Part shown: in pieces, positions 12,613-20,217 of the stretch
How positions within the stretch are numbered: position 1 is the first letter of the stretch
Layout: every line of letters starts with the position of its first letter
NCBI GenBank assembly: GCA_003248865.1
Contig: QFPK01000034.1
Span: forward strand, 1 to 20,217
Length of the DNA stretch: 20,217 nucleotides
Direction of reading: 5' to 3'
Source: Sphingomonas sp.
GTDB taxonomy: Bacteria > Pseudomonadota > Alphaproteobacteria > Sphingomonadales > Sphingomonadaceae
The notes under the pieces: generated by a model
Database searches by the model: none
What the model was told of the DNA's origin: nothing
Seen by the model: only the letters and a program-made list of their open reading frames with translations
Translations under genes and position numbers: made by a program

Positions 12613-12983
12613 TGGACGAGTTGGATGCCATACTGCACCGGCTTGGCCAACATCACTTTCGAGCAAAGTTCCGTCTACTTGGCCGGGACCGGGCAATGGT
12701 TGATCTACGCGGCATCGCAACCATCCGTAAGCACGCCGAGGAATTGGTCGAGCAGCGGCTGGCACCGGCCGAGCCGCGCAACGATGGCCGTCAAACACCT
12801 TATCGCGGACACCCCGTGTTCGTCGCCCAGCACGCCACCGCGACCTGTTGCAGAACCTGCTTGGCACGCTGGCACAGCATCCCTGCCGGGCGTGCGCTCA
12901 ACGATGCCGAGCAACGCTATGTGGTGGACGTGATTTGCCGATGGGTTGTCGGACAACATGCCCATCAAGGTCCGCCACCATGA
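12612..12983 (+). CDS. DUF4186 family protein
   Basis: 123-residue DUF4186 protein of unknown function. Family marks are FRAKFRLLGRDRAMVDLRG (16-34), TIRKHAEELVEQRLAP, the RGHPVFVAQHATATCCRTC segment with a CCxxC pair (79-83) that could bind metal, and ARWHSIPAGRALNDAEQ. The GTG at 12612 overlaps the rarA stop, so in the intact cluster the two were translationally coupled; the link suggests a shared role that cannot be specified. Codon choice is less GC-rich than in the transfer genes. Confidence 0.8.
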   Translation: MDELDAILHRLGQHHFRAKFRLLGRDRAMVDLRGIATIRKHAEELVEQRLAPAEPRNDGRQTPYRGHPVFVAQHATATCCRTCLARWHSIPAGRALNDAEQRYVVDVICRWVVGQHAHQGPPP

Positions 12984-13035
12984 TTGGATTCAAACAGGGG
13001 GGCAAGGTGCGCCCATCAGACGAAAGGTGGTTCAT

Positions 13036-13560
13036 ATGTCCCGCGCCATCGTCAAGTCTACCGAGCTGCGCGATCCGGTTTCCAAGGTAGCGACCATCGG
13101 CGTCTATGGCTTCGACGGTGCGTCTTTCCTGTATCGACTGCGGAGCGCAAATGTCGGCCTTTTGCTCGATGTGCGACAGCGACGTGGTGTTCGTGGTCCC
13201 GAGTATGCGTGGGCCAATTCCCGCCGATTACAAGCGGCCCTCGCCAACGCCAAGATAGCCTACAAGCATCATCCTGAACTCGCTCCCACTACTGAATTGC
13301 GTCATCTCCAGTATGCAGAGGACGACCGCCTTGGGGTAGGCAAACGCTCCCGCCACGAACTCGCTGTCGAATACATCCGCCGCTATACCACCGAAATCCT
13401 TGACCGGGCCGACCTCACTTCGATTGTTTCGGCGCTGCCGCATGACGGTATCGCGGCACTATTTTGTGTTGAGTGCAGCCCGGAGGCTTGCCATCGTTCC
13501 TTGATCGCTCAACGGTTGAGCGAACTGCATGGGATCGTGGTTGAGCACCTACGACCATAG
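13036..13560 (+). CDS. DUF488 family protein
   Basis: 174-residue DUF488 protein. The family core is visible: TIGVYGFDGASFLYRLRSANVGLLLDVRQ near the N-terminus (an opening strand and DVR motif), the YAWANSRRLQAAL stretch, and the C-terminal LFCVECSPEACHRSLIAQRL with Cys and His-Arg residues typical of the family. The function is not established. The ATG at 13036 is preferred over an upstream ATG at 12946 because AAAGGTGG ends six bases before it. It follows DUF4186 after 52 bases and is probably part of the same cargo cluster with rarA. Confidence 0.82.
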   Translation: MSRAIVKSTELRDPVSKVATIGVYGFDGASFLYRLRSANVGLLLDVRQRRGVRGPEYAWANSRRLQAALANAKIAYKHHPELAPTTELRHLQYAEDDRLGVGKRSRHELAVEYIRRYTTEILDRADLTSIVSALPHDGIAALFCVECSPEACHRSLIAQRLSELHGIVVEHLRP

Positions 13561-13568
13561 CGTGACCC

Positions 13569-14534
13569 ATGCGTCGTCGCCGCTCAACACCAATAGTTGA
13601 TCGTCAATGGGGAGTGCCAACCGCGCTGGGGTCGCGCATTCCCCTCGTGTCGCTGATTCAGACGCTTGCAGTCGCCGAATATCTCAACTTCCGCCACGCC
13701 GCCAATGCGCTCGGCGTGGCGCAATCCAGCGTCAGCGCCCGCGTGAAGGCGCTGGAGGAAGACCTTGGCATCCTCCTGTTCGAGCGTCACGCACGCGGCG
13801 TCAGGTTGACCGAGGCCGGACGCCATTTCATCGAGCGCGTCGCTATTGGCGTCGATCAGCTCGACCATGCGGTAAAGACCGCAGGTATGGCGGCGGCGGG
13901 GGAATGTGGTCGCCTGCGCATTGGCATCCATGCTTTGATCCCGCGCAGCTTCCTCGCCGACCTGATCGGGCAATATCGGGAAAACCATCCCGGCGTCGAG
14001 GTCGAAATCACCGAAGGCACGGCCCGCGATGCGGTGATGCAGCTTCGCGCCGACCGGCTGGACGTGGCGTTCGTCGCCGGCACGCCCGAGCTGCCCGACT
14101 GCCATTCCCGCCCGATCTGGACCGAACCGCTGGTGGCCGTGCTGCCTGATAGGCATCGCCTCGCCGGGCAGTCGGCAATCACTTGGGCCGATCTGGTCGG
14201 CGAGGCTTTCCTTGTCCGCCATGGCGGCACGGGTCCACAGGTCCATGACCATATCGTGCTGCGCCTTGCCGGGCGCTGGCCTGCGCCGTCGATCCTGCGT
14301 TTCGACGTAGAGCGAGGCACGTTGCTGTCCATGGTCGGACAGGGCTTCGGCATCACCATCGTCGGAGCGGCTACGTCGCTCCTGCCAACATCCGGTGTTG
14401 TCTTCGTCCCATTCGCGGATGAGCCGGCACCAGTGCCGTTCTCGGCCGTCTGGTCGCCGTTTAGTTGTAGCGCCGCACTCCGCAATCTGCTGACGCTCGC
14501 AAGCGACATGGGTCGGCTGATCCGAGCGGACTGA
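13569..14534 (+). CDS. LysR-family transcriptional regulator
   Basis: 321-residue LysR-type regulator. The N-terminal winged helix is at about residues 27-86 (FRHAANALGVAQSSVSARVKALEEDLGILLFERHARGVRLTEAG), followed by an effector-binding domain (LRIGIHALIPRSFLADLIGQY onward). The first 26 residues are longer and more basic than usual and the ATG has no clear ribosome binding site, so GTG at 13614 or 13647 is possible. It lies directly upstream of traG in the same direction with 183 bases between, a place where LysR genes are found in related elements. It may control the tra/trb block, though no operator was identified. The effector is unknown. Confidence 0.88.
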   Translation: MRRRRSTPIVDRQWGVPTALGSRIPLVSLIQTLAVAEYLNFRHAANALGVAQSSVSARVKALEEDLGILLFERHARGVRLTEAGRHFIERVAIGVDQLDHAVKTAGMAAAGECGRLRIGIHALIPRSFLADLIGQYRENHPGVEVEITEGTARDAVMQLRADRLDVAFVAGTPELPDCHSRPIWTEPLVAVLPDRHRLAGQSAITWADLVGEAFLVRHGGTGPQVHDHIVLRLAGRWPAPSILRFDVERGTLLSMVGQGFGITIVGAATSLLPTSGVVFVPFADEPAPVPFSAVWSPFSCSAALRNLLTLASDMGRLIRAD

Positions 14535-14717
14535 TTTTCCCCGCGATTCGGTTCGATCCGCCAGCATAGCCATTCGCACAGGCGATGGCGCTGCCATGAC
14601 CGTCCTATTTGCCGCCGATAGTATCCGGCAGCCCTCCCGCACCCCCTTTCCTGTTGCCTGTCCCGGTTTTGCCTACTCTCTGATCGGCTCCGTCTCTTTT
14701 GCCGACTGGAGCCTGCA

Positions 14718-16706
14718 TTGCGCGGAGGCCGAATCCTTTGGGGTCAAATCGCTGTCGTCTTCACCATCGTTCTGGTGATGGTGTGGGCAGCGACGCAATG
14801 GACGGCGTTCCGCCTCGGCTTCCAGCCGCAGCTTGGCGCACCATGGTTCGAGCTGGCGGGCCTGCCGGTCTATCATCCGCCCGCCTTCTTCTGGTGGTGG
14901 TTTTCCTTCGATGCCTATGCGCCTTCGATCTTTGTCGAGGGCGGCATCATCGCGGTATCGGGCGGCTTCCTCGCCATCCCCGCCGCCATCTTCATGTCGA
15001 TCATCCGGGCACGGGAGGCGCGCAACGTCGCCACATACGGCTCCGCGCGATGGGCCGAGGACAAGGAAATCCGCGCAGCCGGATTGCTCGGCCCCGATGG
15101 CGTCTTGCTCGGCCGATACGACCGCGACTATCTACGCCATGACGGTCCCGAGCATGTCTTATGCTTCGCCCCGACGCGCAGCGGCAAAGGCGTCGGGCTG
15201 GTGGTGCCGACGCTACTGACATGGCCGGCATCCGCCATCGTTCACGACATAAAGGGCGAGAACTGGACGCTGACAGCGGGCTTCCGCGCAAAGCATGGCC
15301 GCGTGCTGCTGTTCGATCCAACTAATGCTAGATCGTCGGCCTACAACCCGCTGCTGGAAGTCCGGCAAGGGGAATGGGAAGTCCGCGACGTGCAGAATAT
15401 CGCGGATATTCTGGTCGATCCCGAAGGCAGTCTCGACAAGCGCAACCATTGGGAAAAGACCAGCCATAGCCTGCTTGTCGGCGCGATCCTGCATGTTCTC
15501 TATGCCGAACCGGACAAGACGCTGGCGGGCGTCGCCAATTTCCTGTCCGACCCGCGCCGCCCGGTCGAGGCGACCTTGCGCGCCATGATGGACACGCCGC
15601 ATCTCGGCGAGGCTGGGGTTCATCCCGTCATCGCGTCGTCGGCCCGCGAGCTGTTGAACAAATCCGAGAACGAACGGTCGGGCGTATTGAGCACCGCCAT
15701 GTCATTTTTGGGATTGTATCGTGATCCCGTGGTGGCGCGAGTGACGGCGCGGTGCGACTGGCGGATTGCCGATCTGGTCGGCAGCCGCCAGCCGGTCACG
15801 CTCTATCTGGTCGTGCCGCCGTCCGACATAAACCGCACCAAGCCGCTCATCCGCCTGATCCTCAACCAGATCGGCAGGCGGTTGACCGAGGAACTGACCA
15901 CCTCCGGCAAGCGCCATCGGCTGCTGTTGATGCTGGACGAGTTTCCGGCGCTCGGCCGTCTGGATTTTTTCGAGTCCGCCTTGGCCTTCATGGCAGGGTA
16001 TGGAATCAAAGGCTTCCTGATTGCGCAGAGCCTCAATCAGATCGAGCGCGCCTATGGGCCGAACAACGCGATCCTCGACAACTGCCATGTGCGCGTCAGC
16101 TTTGCGACCAATGACGAGCGCACGGCCAAGCGGGTGAGCGACGCGCTCGGCACCGCGACCGAGCTGCGCGATTCCACTAATTATGCCGGCCATCGCCTTG
16201 CGCCGTGGTTAGGGCATCTCATGGTGTCGCGGCAGGAGACGGCCCGGCCGCTACTCACGCCGGGCGAAATAATGCAGCTGCCACCCACCGATGAAATCGT
16301 CATGGTCGCGGGAACGCCGCCAATCCGCGCCACCAAGGCTCGGTATTTCGAGGATGCGCGGTTTCAGGAACGCATCCTCACCCCGCCCGATCTGGTCGCC
16401 GCTCCGGAGGCGCCCAGCCCATCCGCCGATGATTGGTCCGGCCGCGTGGTCGCGGCGGAAAGCAGTTCCTCGGCCGGCGCGGCAGACGGGGCGGAGGGCG
16501 ATCCGGCCAATGCGGGTATCCGCCGCGAGCCGGAATTGCCAAGCCAAGAGGAAATCGTCGCCCCGCCGCTGCCGCCCGAACAGGAGTTCGAGTTTCTGGA
16601 CGACGAGCCGGACGTTGACGCGGCCAAGGCCCGCGCCATGCGCCAGCGCATGAGGATGGTGGCGCGTCAGGTGGCATTGAACCCCGATGACGGAATCGAC
16701 CTTTGA
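14718..16706 (+). CDS. traG: Conjugative coupling protein TraG (VirD4-like)
   Basis: 662-residue type IV coupling protein that links the relaxosome to the transfer channel at the inner membrane and pumps DNA with ATP. Two N-terminal membrane segments (about 9-27 and 73-96) precede the cytoplasmic ATPase. Walker A is APTRSGKG (151-158), followed by the VHDIKGENW motif; Walker B is LLLMLDEFPALGRL, then FLIAQSLNQIERAYG and ILDNCHVRVSFATND. The tail is acidic. TTG at 14718 was chosen because MRGGRILWGQI begins the membrane segment and a GGAG lies seven bases upstream. It overlaps or touches the copG region downstream. Membership in the TraG family is clear. Confidence 0.93.
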   Translation: MRGGRILWGQIAVVFTIVLVMVWAATQWTAFRLGFQPQLGAPWFELAGLPVYHPPAFFWWWFSFDAYAPSIFVEGGIIAVSGGFLAIPAAIFMSIIRAREARNVATYGSARWAEDKEIRAAGLLGPDGVLLGRYDRDYLRHDGPEHVLCFAPTRSGKGVGLVVPTLLTWPASAIVHDIKGENWTLTAGFRAKHGRVLLFDPTNARSSAYNPLLEVRQGEWEVRDVQNIADILVDPEGSLDKRNHWEKTSHSLLVGAILHVLYAEPDKTLAGVANFLSDPRRPVEATLRAMMDTPHLGEAGVHPVIASSARELLNKSENERSGVLSTAMSFLGLYRDPVVARVTARCDWRIADLVGSRQPVTLYLVVPPSDINRTKPLIRLILNQIGRRLTEELTTSGKRHRLLLMLDEFPALGRLDFFESALAFMAGYGIKGFLIAQSLNQIERAYGPNNAILDNCHVRVSFATNDERTAKRVSDALGTATELRDSTNYAGHRLAPWLGHLMVSRQETARPLLTPGEIMQLPPTDEIVMVAGTPPIRATKARYFEDARFQERILTPPDLVAAPEAPSPSADDWSGRVVAAESSSSAGAADGAEGDPANAGIRREPELPSQEEIVAPPLPPEQEFEFLDDEPDVDAAKARAMRQRMRMVARQVALNPDDGIDL

Positions 16707-16716
16707 GGATACGTCC

Positions 16717-17196
16717 ATGACCACACGCACCCGCCTGAATATCTATTTCGACCCCGCGCTCATTCCGCAGATCGAGGCGATGGCGCTGCGTCGCTCGGTG
16801 GCGCTGCGCCGCAATGTCTCAAAATCCGCCATCGTGGAGGCGGCGGTCATGTCCTACCTGTCCGGCGATGCCGACGACCAGCTTGAAGCCGCCATGTCGC
16901 GCCGCTTGGATAAACTCGGCCGCCAGATCGACACGCTCGACCTAGATCTTGCCGTCCTCGGCGAGACGGTCGCGCAGTTCATCCATTTCTGGATGACCAT
17001 CACCCCGTCGCTCACGGGAGCCGCACAATCCGCTGCCCGCGCCAAAGGCGCGGAGCGGTTCGAGGGCTTCATGCAGAATCTCGGCCGGCGTCTGGCGACG
17101 GGCGACAGGTTCCTCAAAGAGCTGTCGCGTGACCTCGACTCACTTCCCGACGATCCGGTGCCAGACGAGGCACAGACCAACGGCGATCAAGAGTAA
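16717..17196 (+). CDS. CopG/ribbon-helix-helix family protein
   Basis: 159-residue protein with an N-terminal ribbon-helix-helix DNA-binding domain (TRTRLNIYFDPALIPQIEAM, then SKSAIVEAAVMSYL) followed by a long helical region that probably mediates oligomers. CopG-like proteins between traG and trbB are usual in this transfer module and may regulate the operon or assist the relaxosome. ATG at 16717 is preferred, with GAGG at 16705-16708; an ATG at 16687 would overlap traG by 20 bases. The stop is followed by a 145-base gap with a weak terminator-like hairpin before trbB. Confidence 0.85.
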   Translation: MTTRTRLNIYFDPALIPQIEAMALRRSVALRRNVSKSAIVEAAVMSYLSGDADDQLEAAMSRRLDKLGRQIDTLDLDLAVLGETVAQFIHFWMTITPSLTGAAQSAARAKGAERFEGFMQNLGRRLATGDRFLKELSRDLDSLPDDPVPDEAQTNGDQE

Positions 17197-17267
17197 GTAT
17201 TCGGACCCATCCTATTTACCGCCGTTCGCCGCCGATCACCGCACGTAGCCAGATACTTGTTGAACCG

Positions 17268-17286
17268 GCCCAATTCCGGGCTTTCT
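17268..17286 (+). terminator. Weak terminator-like hairpin between copG and trbB
   Basis: GCCC (17268-17271) and GGGC (17278-17281) pair around AATTCC and are followed by TTCTT. The stem is only four pairs, so partial attenuation is more likely than full termination. A second hairpin, CCCC-GTCC-GGGG, follows near 17294-17305, just before trbB. Confidence 0.35.
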
Positions 17287-17341
17287 TAATCGACCCCGTC
17301 CGGGGACCGCCTGTTGCGCCCCGCCAGAAGCCGGGGCCGAC

Positions 17342-18337
17342 ATGACGACCAACCACTACAGACAGGAAGCGATCCAGCGCGGCGCGCGCATGTTGCGCAC
17401 CGCGCTCGGCCCCGCCATTGCCCGGCTGCTCGAAGACCCGGCCGTGGTCGAGGTGATGTTGAACCCGGACGGCCGCCTTTGGGTGGACCGGCTGTCCGAA
17501 GGGCTTTCCGACACGGGCGAACGGCTGTCCGCCGCCGATGGCGAACGCATCGTGCGGCTGGTCGCGCATCATGTCGGCGCGGAGGTTCATGCCCGCAGCC
17601 CCCGCGTCTCGGCCGAGTTGCCGGAGAGCGGGGAGAGGTTCGAGGGCCTGCTGCCGCCCGTGGTCGCCGCCCCGACCTTCGCTATCCGTAAGCCCGCCGT
17701 CGCGGTGTTCAGCCTCGACGATTACGTGGCGGCAGGCATCATGTCCGCCGATCAGGCCGCGACGCTACGCGCAGCCGTTTCTTCACGCGCGAACATCCTC
17801 GTGGCGGGCGGCACCAGCACCGGCAAGACCACGCTGACCAACGCGCTGCTCGCCGAGGTGGCGAAGACGGCGGATCGCGTCGTCATCATCGAGGATACCC
17901 GCGAACTGCAATGCGCCGCGCCCAATCTTGTCGCCATGCGGACGAAAGACGGCGTGGCGACGCTTTCCGATCTGGTCCGGTCATCGCTGCGCCTGCGCCC
18001 GGATCGCATCCCCATCGGAGAGGTGCGCGGATCGGAAGCCCTCGACCTTCTGAAAGCGTGGGGCACCGGCCATCCCGGTGGCATCGGCACCATCCACGCT
18101 GGCACCGGCATTGGCGCACTCCGTCGCCTTGAACAGCTCATTCAAGAGGCTGTCGTCACCGTCCCGCGCGCCCTGATCGCCGAGACCATCGACCTTGTTG
18201 CCGTCCTTTCCGGGCGCGGTTCCGCGCGCCGGCTTGCCGAGCTTGCCCGCGTCGAAGGTATCGGCCCGGACGGCGACTACCGCATCACACATCCCATCCC
18301 TTTGGCAATCCCCACCAGCACAGGAGAACCTTCATGA
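17342..18337 (+). CDS. trbB: Conjugative transfer ATPase TrbB (VirB11-like)
   Basis: 331-residue secretion ATPase of the VirB11/TrbB family, a hexameric cytoplasmic motor for pilus assembly and substrate transfer. Visible motifs are Walker A GGTSTGKTT (156-164), the Asp box VVIIEDTRELQ (180-190), a Walker B region RPDRIPIGEVRG (219-230) and the His box GTIHAG (249-254). The N-terminal domain contains VEVMLNPDGRLWVDR. One odd point is PIGEVRG where most relatives have VVGEVRG. The stop overlaps the trbC start as ATGA. Confidence 0.95.
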   Translation: MTTNHYRQEAIQRGARMLRTALGPAIARLLEDPAVVEVMLNPDGRLWVDRLSEGLSDTGERLSAADGERIVRLVAHHVGAEVHARSPRVSAELPESGERFEGLLPPVVAAPTFAIRKPAVAVFSLDDYVAAGIMSADQAATLRAAVSSRANILVAGGTSTGKTTLTNALLAEVAKTADRVVIIEDTRELQCAAPNLVAMRTKDGVATLSDLVRSSLRLRPDRIPIGEVRGSEALDLLKAWGTGHPGGIGTIHAGTGIGALRRLEQLIQEAVVTVPRALIAETIDLVAVLSGRGSARRLAELARVEGIGPDGDYRITHPIPLAIPTSTGEPS

Positions 18338-18666
18338 TCCGCACGATTTCGCGCGGCTATCGCTTCGCCGCGACCGCCGCATCTACCCCTGTCATCAGCT
18401 TCATGCTCGCCCCGGCCGCCCATGCGTCCGGTTCGTCGATGCCGTGGGAAGCGCCCCTCCAAAGTATCCTCCAGTCCATCGAAGGGCCGGTCGCCAAGAT
18501 CATCGCCGTCATCATCATCATCGTCACGGGCCTGACTTTGGCCTTCGGCGATACGGGCGGCGGCTTTCGCAAGCTGATCCAGATTGTGTTCGGCCTGTCG
18601 ATTGCGTTCGCCGCGTCGAGCTTCTTCCTGTCGTTCTTCTCGTTCGGCGGCGGGGCGCTCGTTTGA
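18334..18666 (+). CDS. trbC: Conjugative pilin TrbC (VirB2-like)
   Basis: 110-residue prepilin. A signal peptide ends at AHA near residue 31, then two hydrophobic segments follow (about 54-71 and 84-100), giving a short mature pilin of the VirB2/TrbC type. It probably is processed by the TraF peptidase encoded at 8384. The start has GGAG at 18323-18326 and overlaps trbB; its TGA overlaps the trbD start as TGATG, so trbB-C-D are coupled. Confidence 0.9.
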   Translation: MIRTISRGYRFAATAASTPVISFMLAPAAHASGSSMPWEAPLQSILQSIEGPVAKIIAVIIIIVTGLTLAFGDTGGGFRKLIQIVFGLSIAFAASSFFLSFFSFGGGALV

Positions 18667-18947
18667 TGGCGGGCGGCCTCGAACAGCTTGACGCGGTGCC
18701 GGGCTTCACCGTCCCGGTCCATCGGGCGCTGACGGAGCATATCCTGCTCGGCGGCGCACCGCGCGCCATCGCCATCATGAATGGGACGCTTGCCGGGGCC
18801 GTGGGCCTCGGCCTGCGCCTCTGGCTGGTCGGCCTCGCCATATGGGCCATCGGCCATTTCGCGGCCGTATGGGCGGCGAAGCGCGATCCCCAATTCGTCG
18901 AGGTCGGGCGCAGGCATCTGCGCATCCCCGGCCATTTGGCGGTGTGA
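18666..18947 (+). CDS. trbD: Conjugative transfer protein TrbD (VirB3-like)
   Basis: 93-residue small membrane protein. After the conserved GFTVPVHRALTEHILLGGAPR (about 11-31) it has one or two hydrophobic helices (AGAVGLGLRLWLVGLAIWAI, 44-63) and a basic C-terminus ending RRHLRIPGHLAV. TrbD/VirB3 sits in the inner membrane near the TrbE ATPase. The ATG at 18666 overlaps the trbC stop; trbE starts 10 bases after its stop. Confidence 0.9.
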   Translation: MAGGLEQLDAVPGFTVPVHRALTEHILLGGAPRAIAIMNGTLAGAVGLGLRLWLVGLAIWAIGHFAAVWAAKRDPQFVEVGRRHLRIPGHLAV

Positions 18948-18957
18948 GGGCGCGGCC

Positions 18958-20217
18958 ATGATGAACCTTGCCGAATATCGCCGCACCGCCACCCGGCTCG
19001 CCGACTATCTGCCATGGGCCGCATTAGTCGGTCAGGGCGTCGTGCTCAACAAGGACGGCTCGTTCCAGCGCACCGCGAAGTTTCGCGGCCCCGATCTGGA
19101 TTCCGCCGTCGCGGCCGAGCTGGTCGCCGTTGCCGGCCGCATCAACAACGCCGTGCGCCGTCTCGGCTCGGGCTGGAGCATCTTCGTCGAGGCGCAGCGC
19201 AGCGAAGCCGCGACCTATCCCGACAGCACCTTTCCCGATCCCGCGTCGGCGCTGGTCGATGCGGAGCGGAAAGCCGGTTTCGAGGAAGCGGACGCGCATT
19301 TCGTGTCCGGCTACTTCCTGACCTTTCTCTATCTGCCCCCGGCCGAGGAAGCCGCCCGCGCTGAAACATGGCTCTACGAGGGACGGGAGAGTACAGGCGT
19401 TGACCCGTGGGAAGTCCTGCGCGGCTTCATCGACCGCACCGACCGCGTGCTGGCCTTGCTCGACGGCTTCATGCCCGAATGCCGCTGGCTCGATGACGGC
19501 GAGACGCTGACCTATCTCCATTCCACCATCTCGACGAACCGTCATCGCGTGCGCGTGCCCGAGGTGCCCATGCACCTCGACACGCTGCTTGCCGACCAAC
19601 CGTTGACCGGCGGGCTGGAGCCGCGCCTTGGCGACGCACATCTGCGCGTCCTGACCATCGTGGGATTCCCCACCGCGACCACGCCCGGCCTGCTGGACGA
19701 CATGAACCGGCTGCCGTTTCCGTATCGCTGGAGCACGCGCGCGATCCTGCTCGACAAGACCGACGCAACGCGGCTGCTGACCCGCATCCGCCGCCAATGG
19801 TTTGCCAAGCGCAAGAGCATCGCGGCGATTCTCAAAGAGGTGATGACCAACGAGCAATCCGCGCTCGTGGACACCGACGCCGCGAACAAGGCGCTCGACG
19901 CCGACATGGCGTTGCAGGAACTCGGCGCTGACATGGCGGGCATGGCCTACGTCACGGCGACCGTCACCGTATGGGATGCCGACCCGCGCCTTGCCGACGA
20001 AAAGCTGCGCCTGGTCGAGAAGATCGTTCAGGGCCGCGACTTCACCGCCATGGCCGAGACCGTCAACGCGGTTGACGCATGGCTCGGCAGCCTGCCCGGC
20101 CACGCTTACGCAAACGTGCGGCAGCCGCCCATCAGCACTTTGAATCTCGCCCACATGATCCCGCTATCGGCGGTGTGGGCGGGGCCGGAACGGGACGAGC
20201 ATTTCGGCGACGCTCCA
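18958..20217 (+). CDS. trbE: Conjugative transfer ATPase TrbE (VirB4-like), 5' part
   Basis: The first 420 codons of a VirB4-type ATPase that normally has about 810-820 residues; the frame is open to the last base of the window. The N-terminal domain is visible, starting MMNLAEYRRTATRLADYLPW, with GRINNAVRRLGSGWSIFVEAQ, YFLTFLYLPP, LHSTISTNRHRVRVP and IRRQWFAKRKSIAAIL. The Walker motifs should lie beyond the window. The start ATG ATG at 18958 follows trbD by 10 bases with GAGGG upstream. A long antisense frame at 19024-20154 is a shadow. Confidence 0.93.
   Translation, partial: MMNLAEYRRTATRLADYLPWAALVGQGVVLNKDGSFQRTAKFRGPDLDSAVAAELVAVAGRINNAVRRLGSGWSIFVEAQRSEAATYPDSTFPDPASALVDAERKAGFEEADAHFVSGYFLTFLYLPPAEEAARAETWLYEGRESTGVDPWEVLRGFIDRTDRVLALLDGFMPECRWLDDGETLTYLHSTISTNRHRVRVPEVPMHLDTLLADQPLTGGLEPRLGDAHLRVLTIVGFPTATTPGLLDDMNRLPFPYRWSTRAILLDKTDATRLLTRIRRQWFAKRKSIAAILKEVMTNEQSALVDTDAANKALDADMALQELGADMAGMAYVTATVTVWDADPRLADEKLRLVEKIVQGRDFTAMAETVNAVDAWLGSLPGHAYANVRQPPISTLNLAHMIPLSAVWAGPERDEHFGDAP

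Larger units (their letters stand above)
4133..20217. mobile_element. ICE backbone (partial), ICEMlSymR7A-like control and Trb transfer modules
   Basis: ardA, the fseA/qseM/rdfS-like control genes, repA with iterons, DUF2840-traF-DUF736-transglycosylase and traG-copG-trbBCDE form a recognisable conjugative element. The left limit is approximate, and the 10400-13560 segment is an insertion and cargo region. Integrase, attachment sites, relaxase and oriT are not seen, so whether it is integrated or plasmid-borne cannot be decided from this window. Confidence 0.75.

Noticed and set aside
13584..14642. 352-residue minus-strand frame opposite the LysR gene
   Set aside because: Shadow with no recognisable domain; LysR helix-turn-helix is clear on the plus strand.
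14535..14717. Possible small gene or promoter between LysR and traG
   Set aside because: A plus-strand frame at 14596-14778 exists but has no ribosome binding site or domain; no convincing -35/-10 pair was seen.
19024..20154. 376-residue minus-strand frame opposite trbE
   Set aside because: Antisense shadow; trbE is open from 18958 to the window end in the correct operon frame.

Overview
The window reads as part of an integrative and conjugative element (ICE) from a GC-rich alphaproteobacterium, probably a sphingomonad or a rhizobial relative. The main evidence is the gene set: ardA, a DUF6499/DUF2285 activator pair, a small DUF2285 antiactivator, an excisionase-like gene, a RepA-type initiator, DUF2840, a TraF-type S26 peptidase, DUF736, a lytic transglycosylase, then traG, copG and trbBCDE. 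This resembles the control and transfer modules known from Mesorhizobium ICEMlSymR7A (FseA, QseM, RdfS, TraF, Trb). Assignments rest on reading the proteins by eye; no database search was possible.

Layout. 1-85 is the right end of an IS3-family element whose body lies outside the window. 275-3738 (minus strand) is a tightly coupled four-gene operon encoding an XRE regulator, a ParB/Srx-like protein, a putative PD-(D/E)XK nuclease and a DNA methyltransferase. It is less GC-rich than the backbone, has its own promoter with a dyad operator, and is the best candidate here for a little-described defence or modification system. 3815-4187 is a hairpin-rich leader ahead of ardA. 4914-6730 is the excision control module: an fseA-like gene apparently split by a +1 frameshift at TTTCCCA, a convergent qseM-like gene, and an rdfS-like gene with a near-perfect Shine-Dalgarno after a structured leader. 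6731-10399 is a co-directional block (repA with internal iterons, DUF2840, traF, DUF736, lytic transglycosylase, methylase fragment).

10400-11922 is a complete IS3-family element. Its left end truncates the methylase and its right end truncates a rarA gene, with no matching target duplication, so it marks a deletion or recombination junction. The rarA remnant is followed by DUF4186 and DUF488 genes (cargo). A LysR regulator (13569-14534) then precedes the mating-pair module: traG coupling protein, copG, trbB, trbC, trbD and the first 420 codons of trbE, which runs off the window.

Inferred working model: the FseA-like product, limited by frameshifting and by the QseM-like protein, switches on the rdfS-led operon. 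That would allow excision, replication (RepA with iterons) and transfer (TraF, transglycosylase, TraG, Trb). ArdA would protect the incoming element from host restriction while the resident operon acts against other DNA. The integrase, relaxase and oriT are not in the window.
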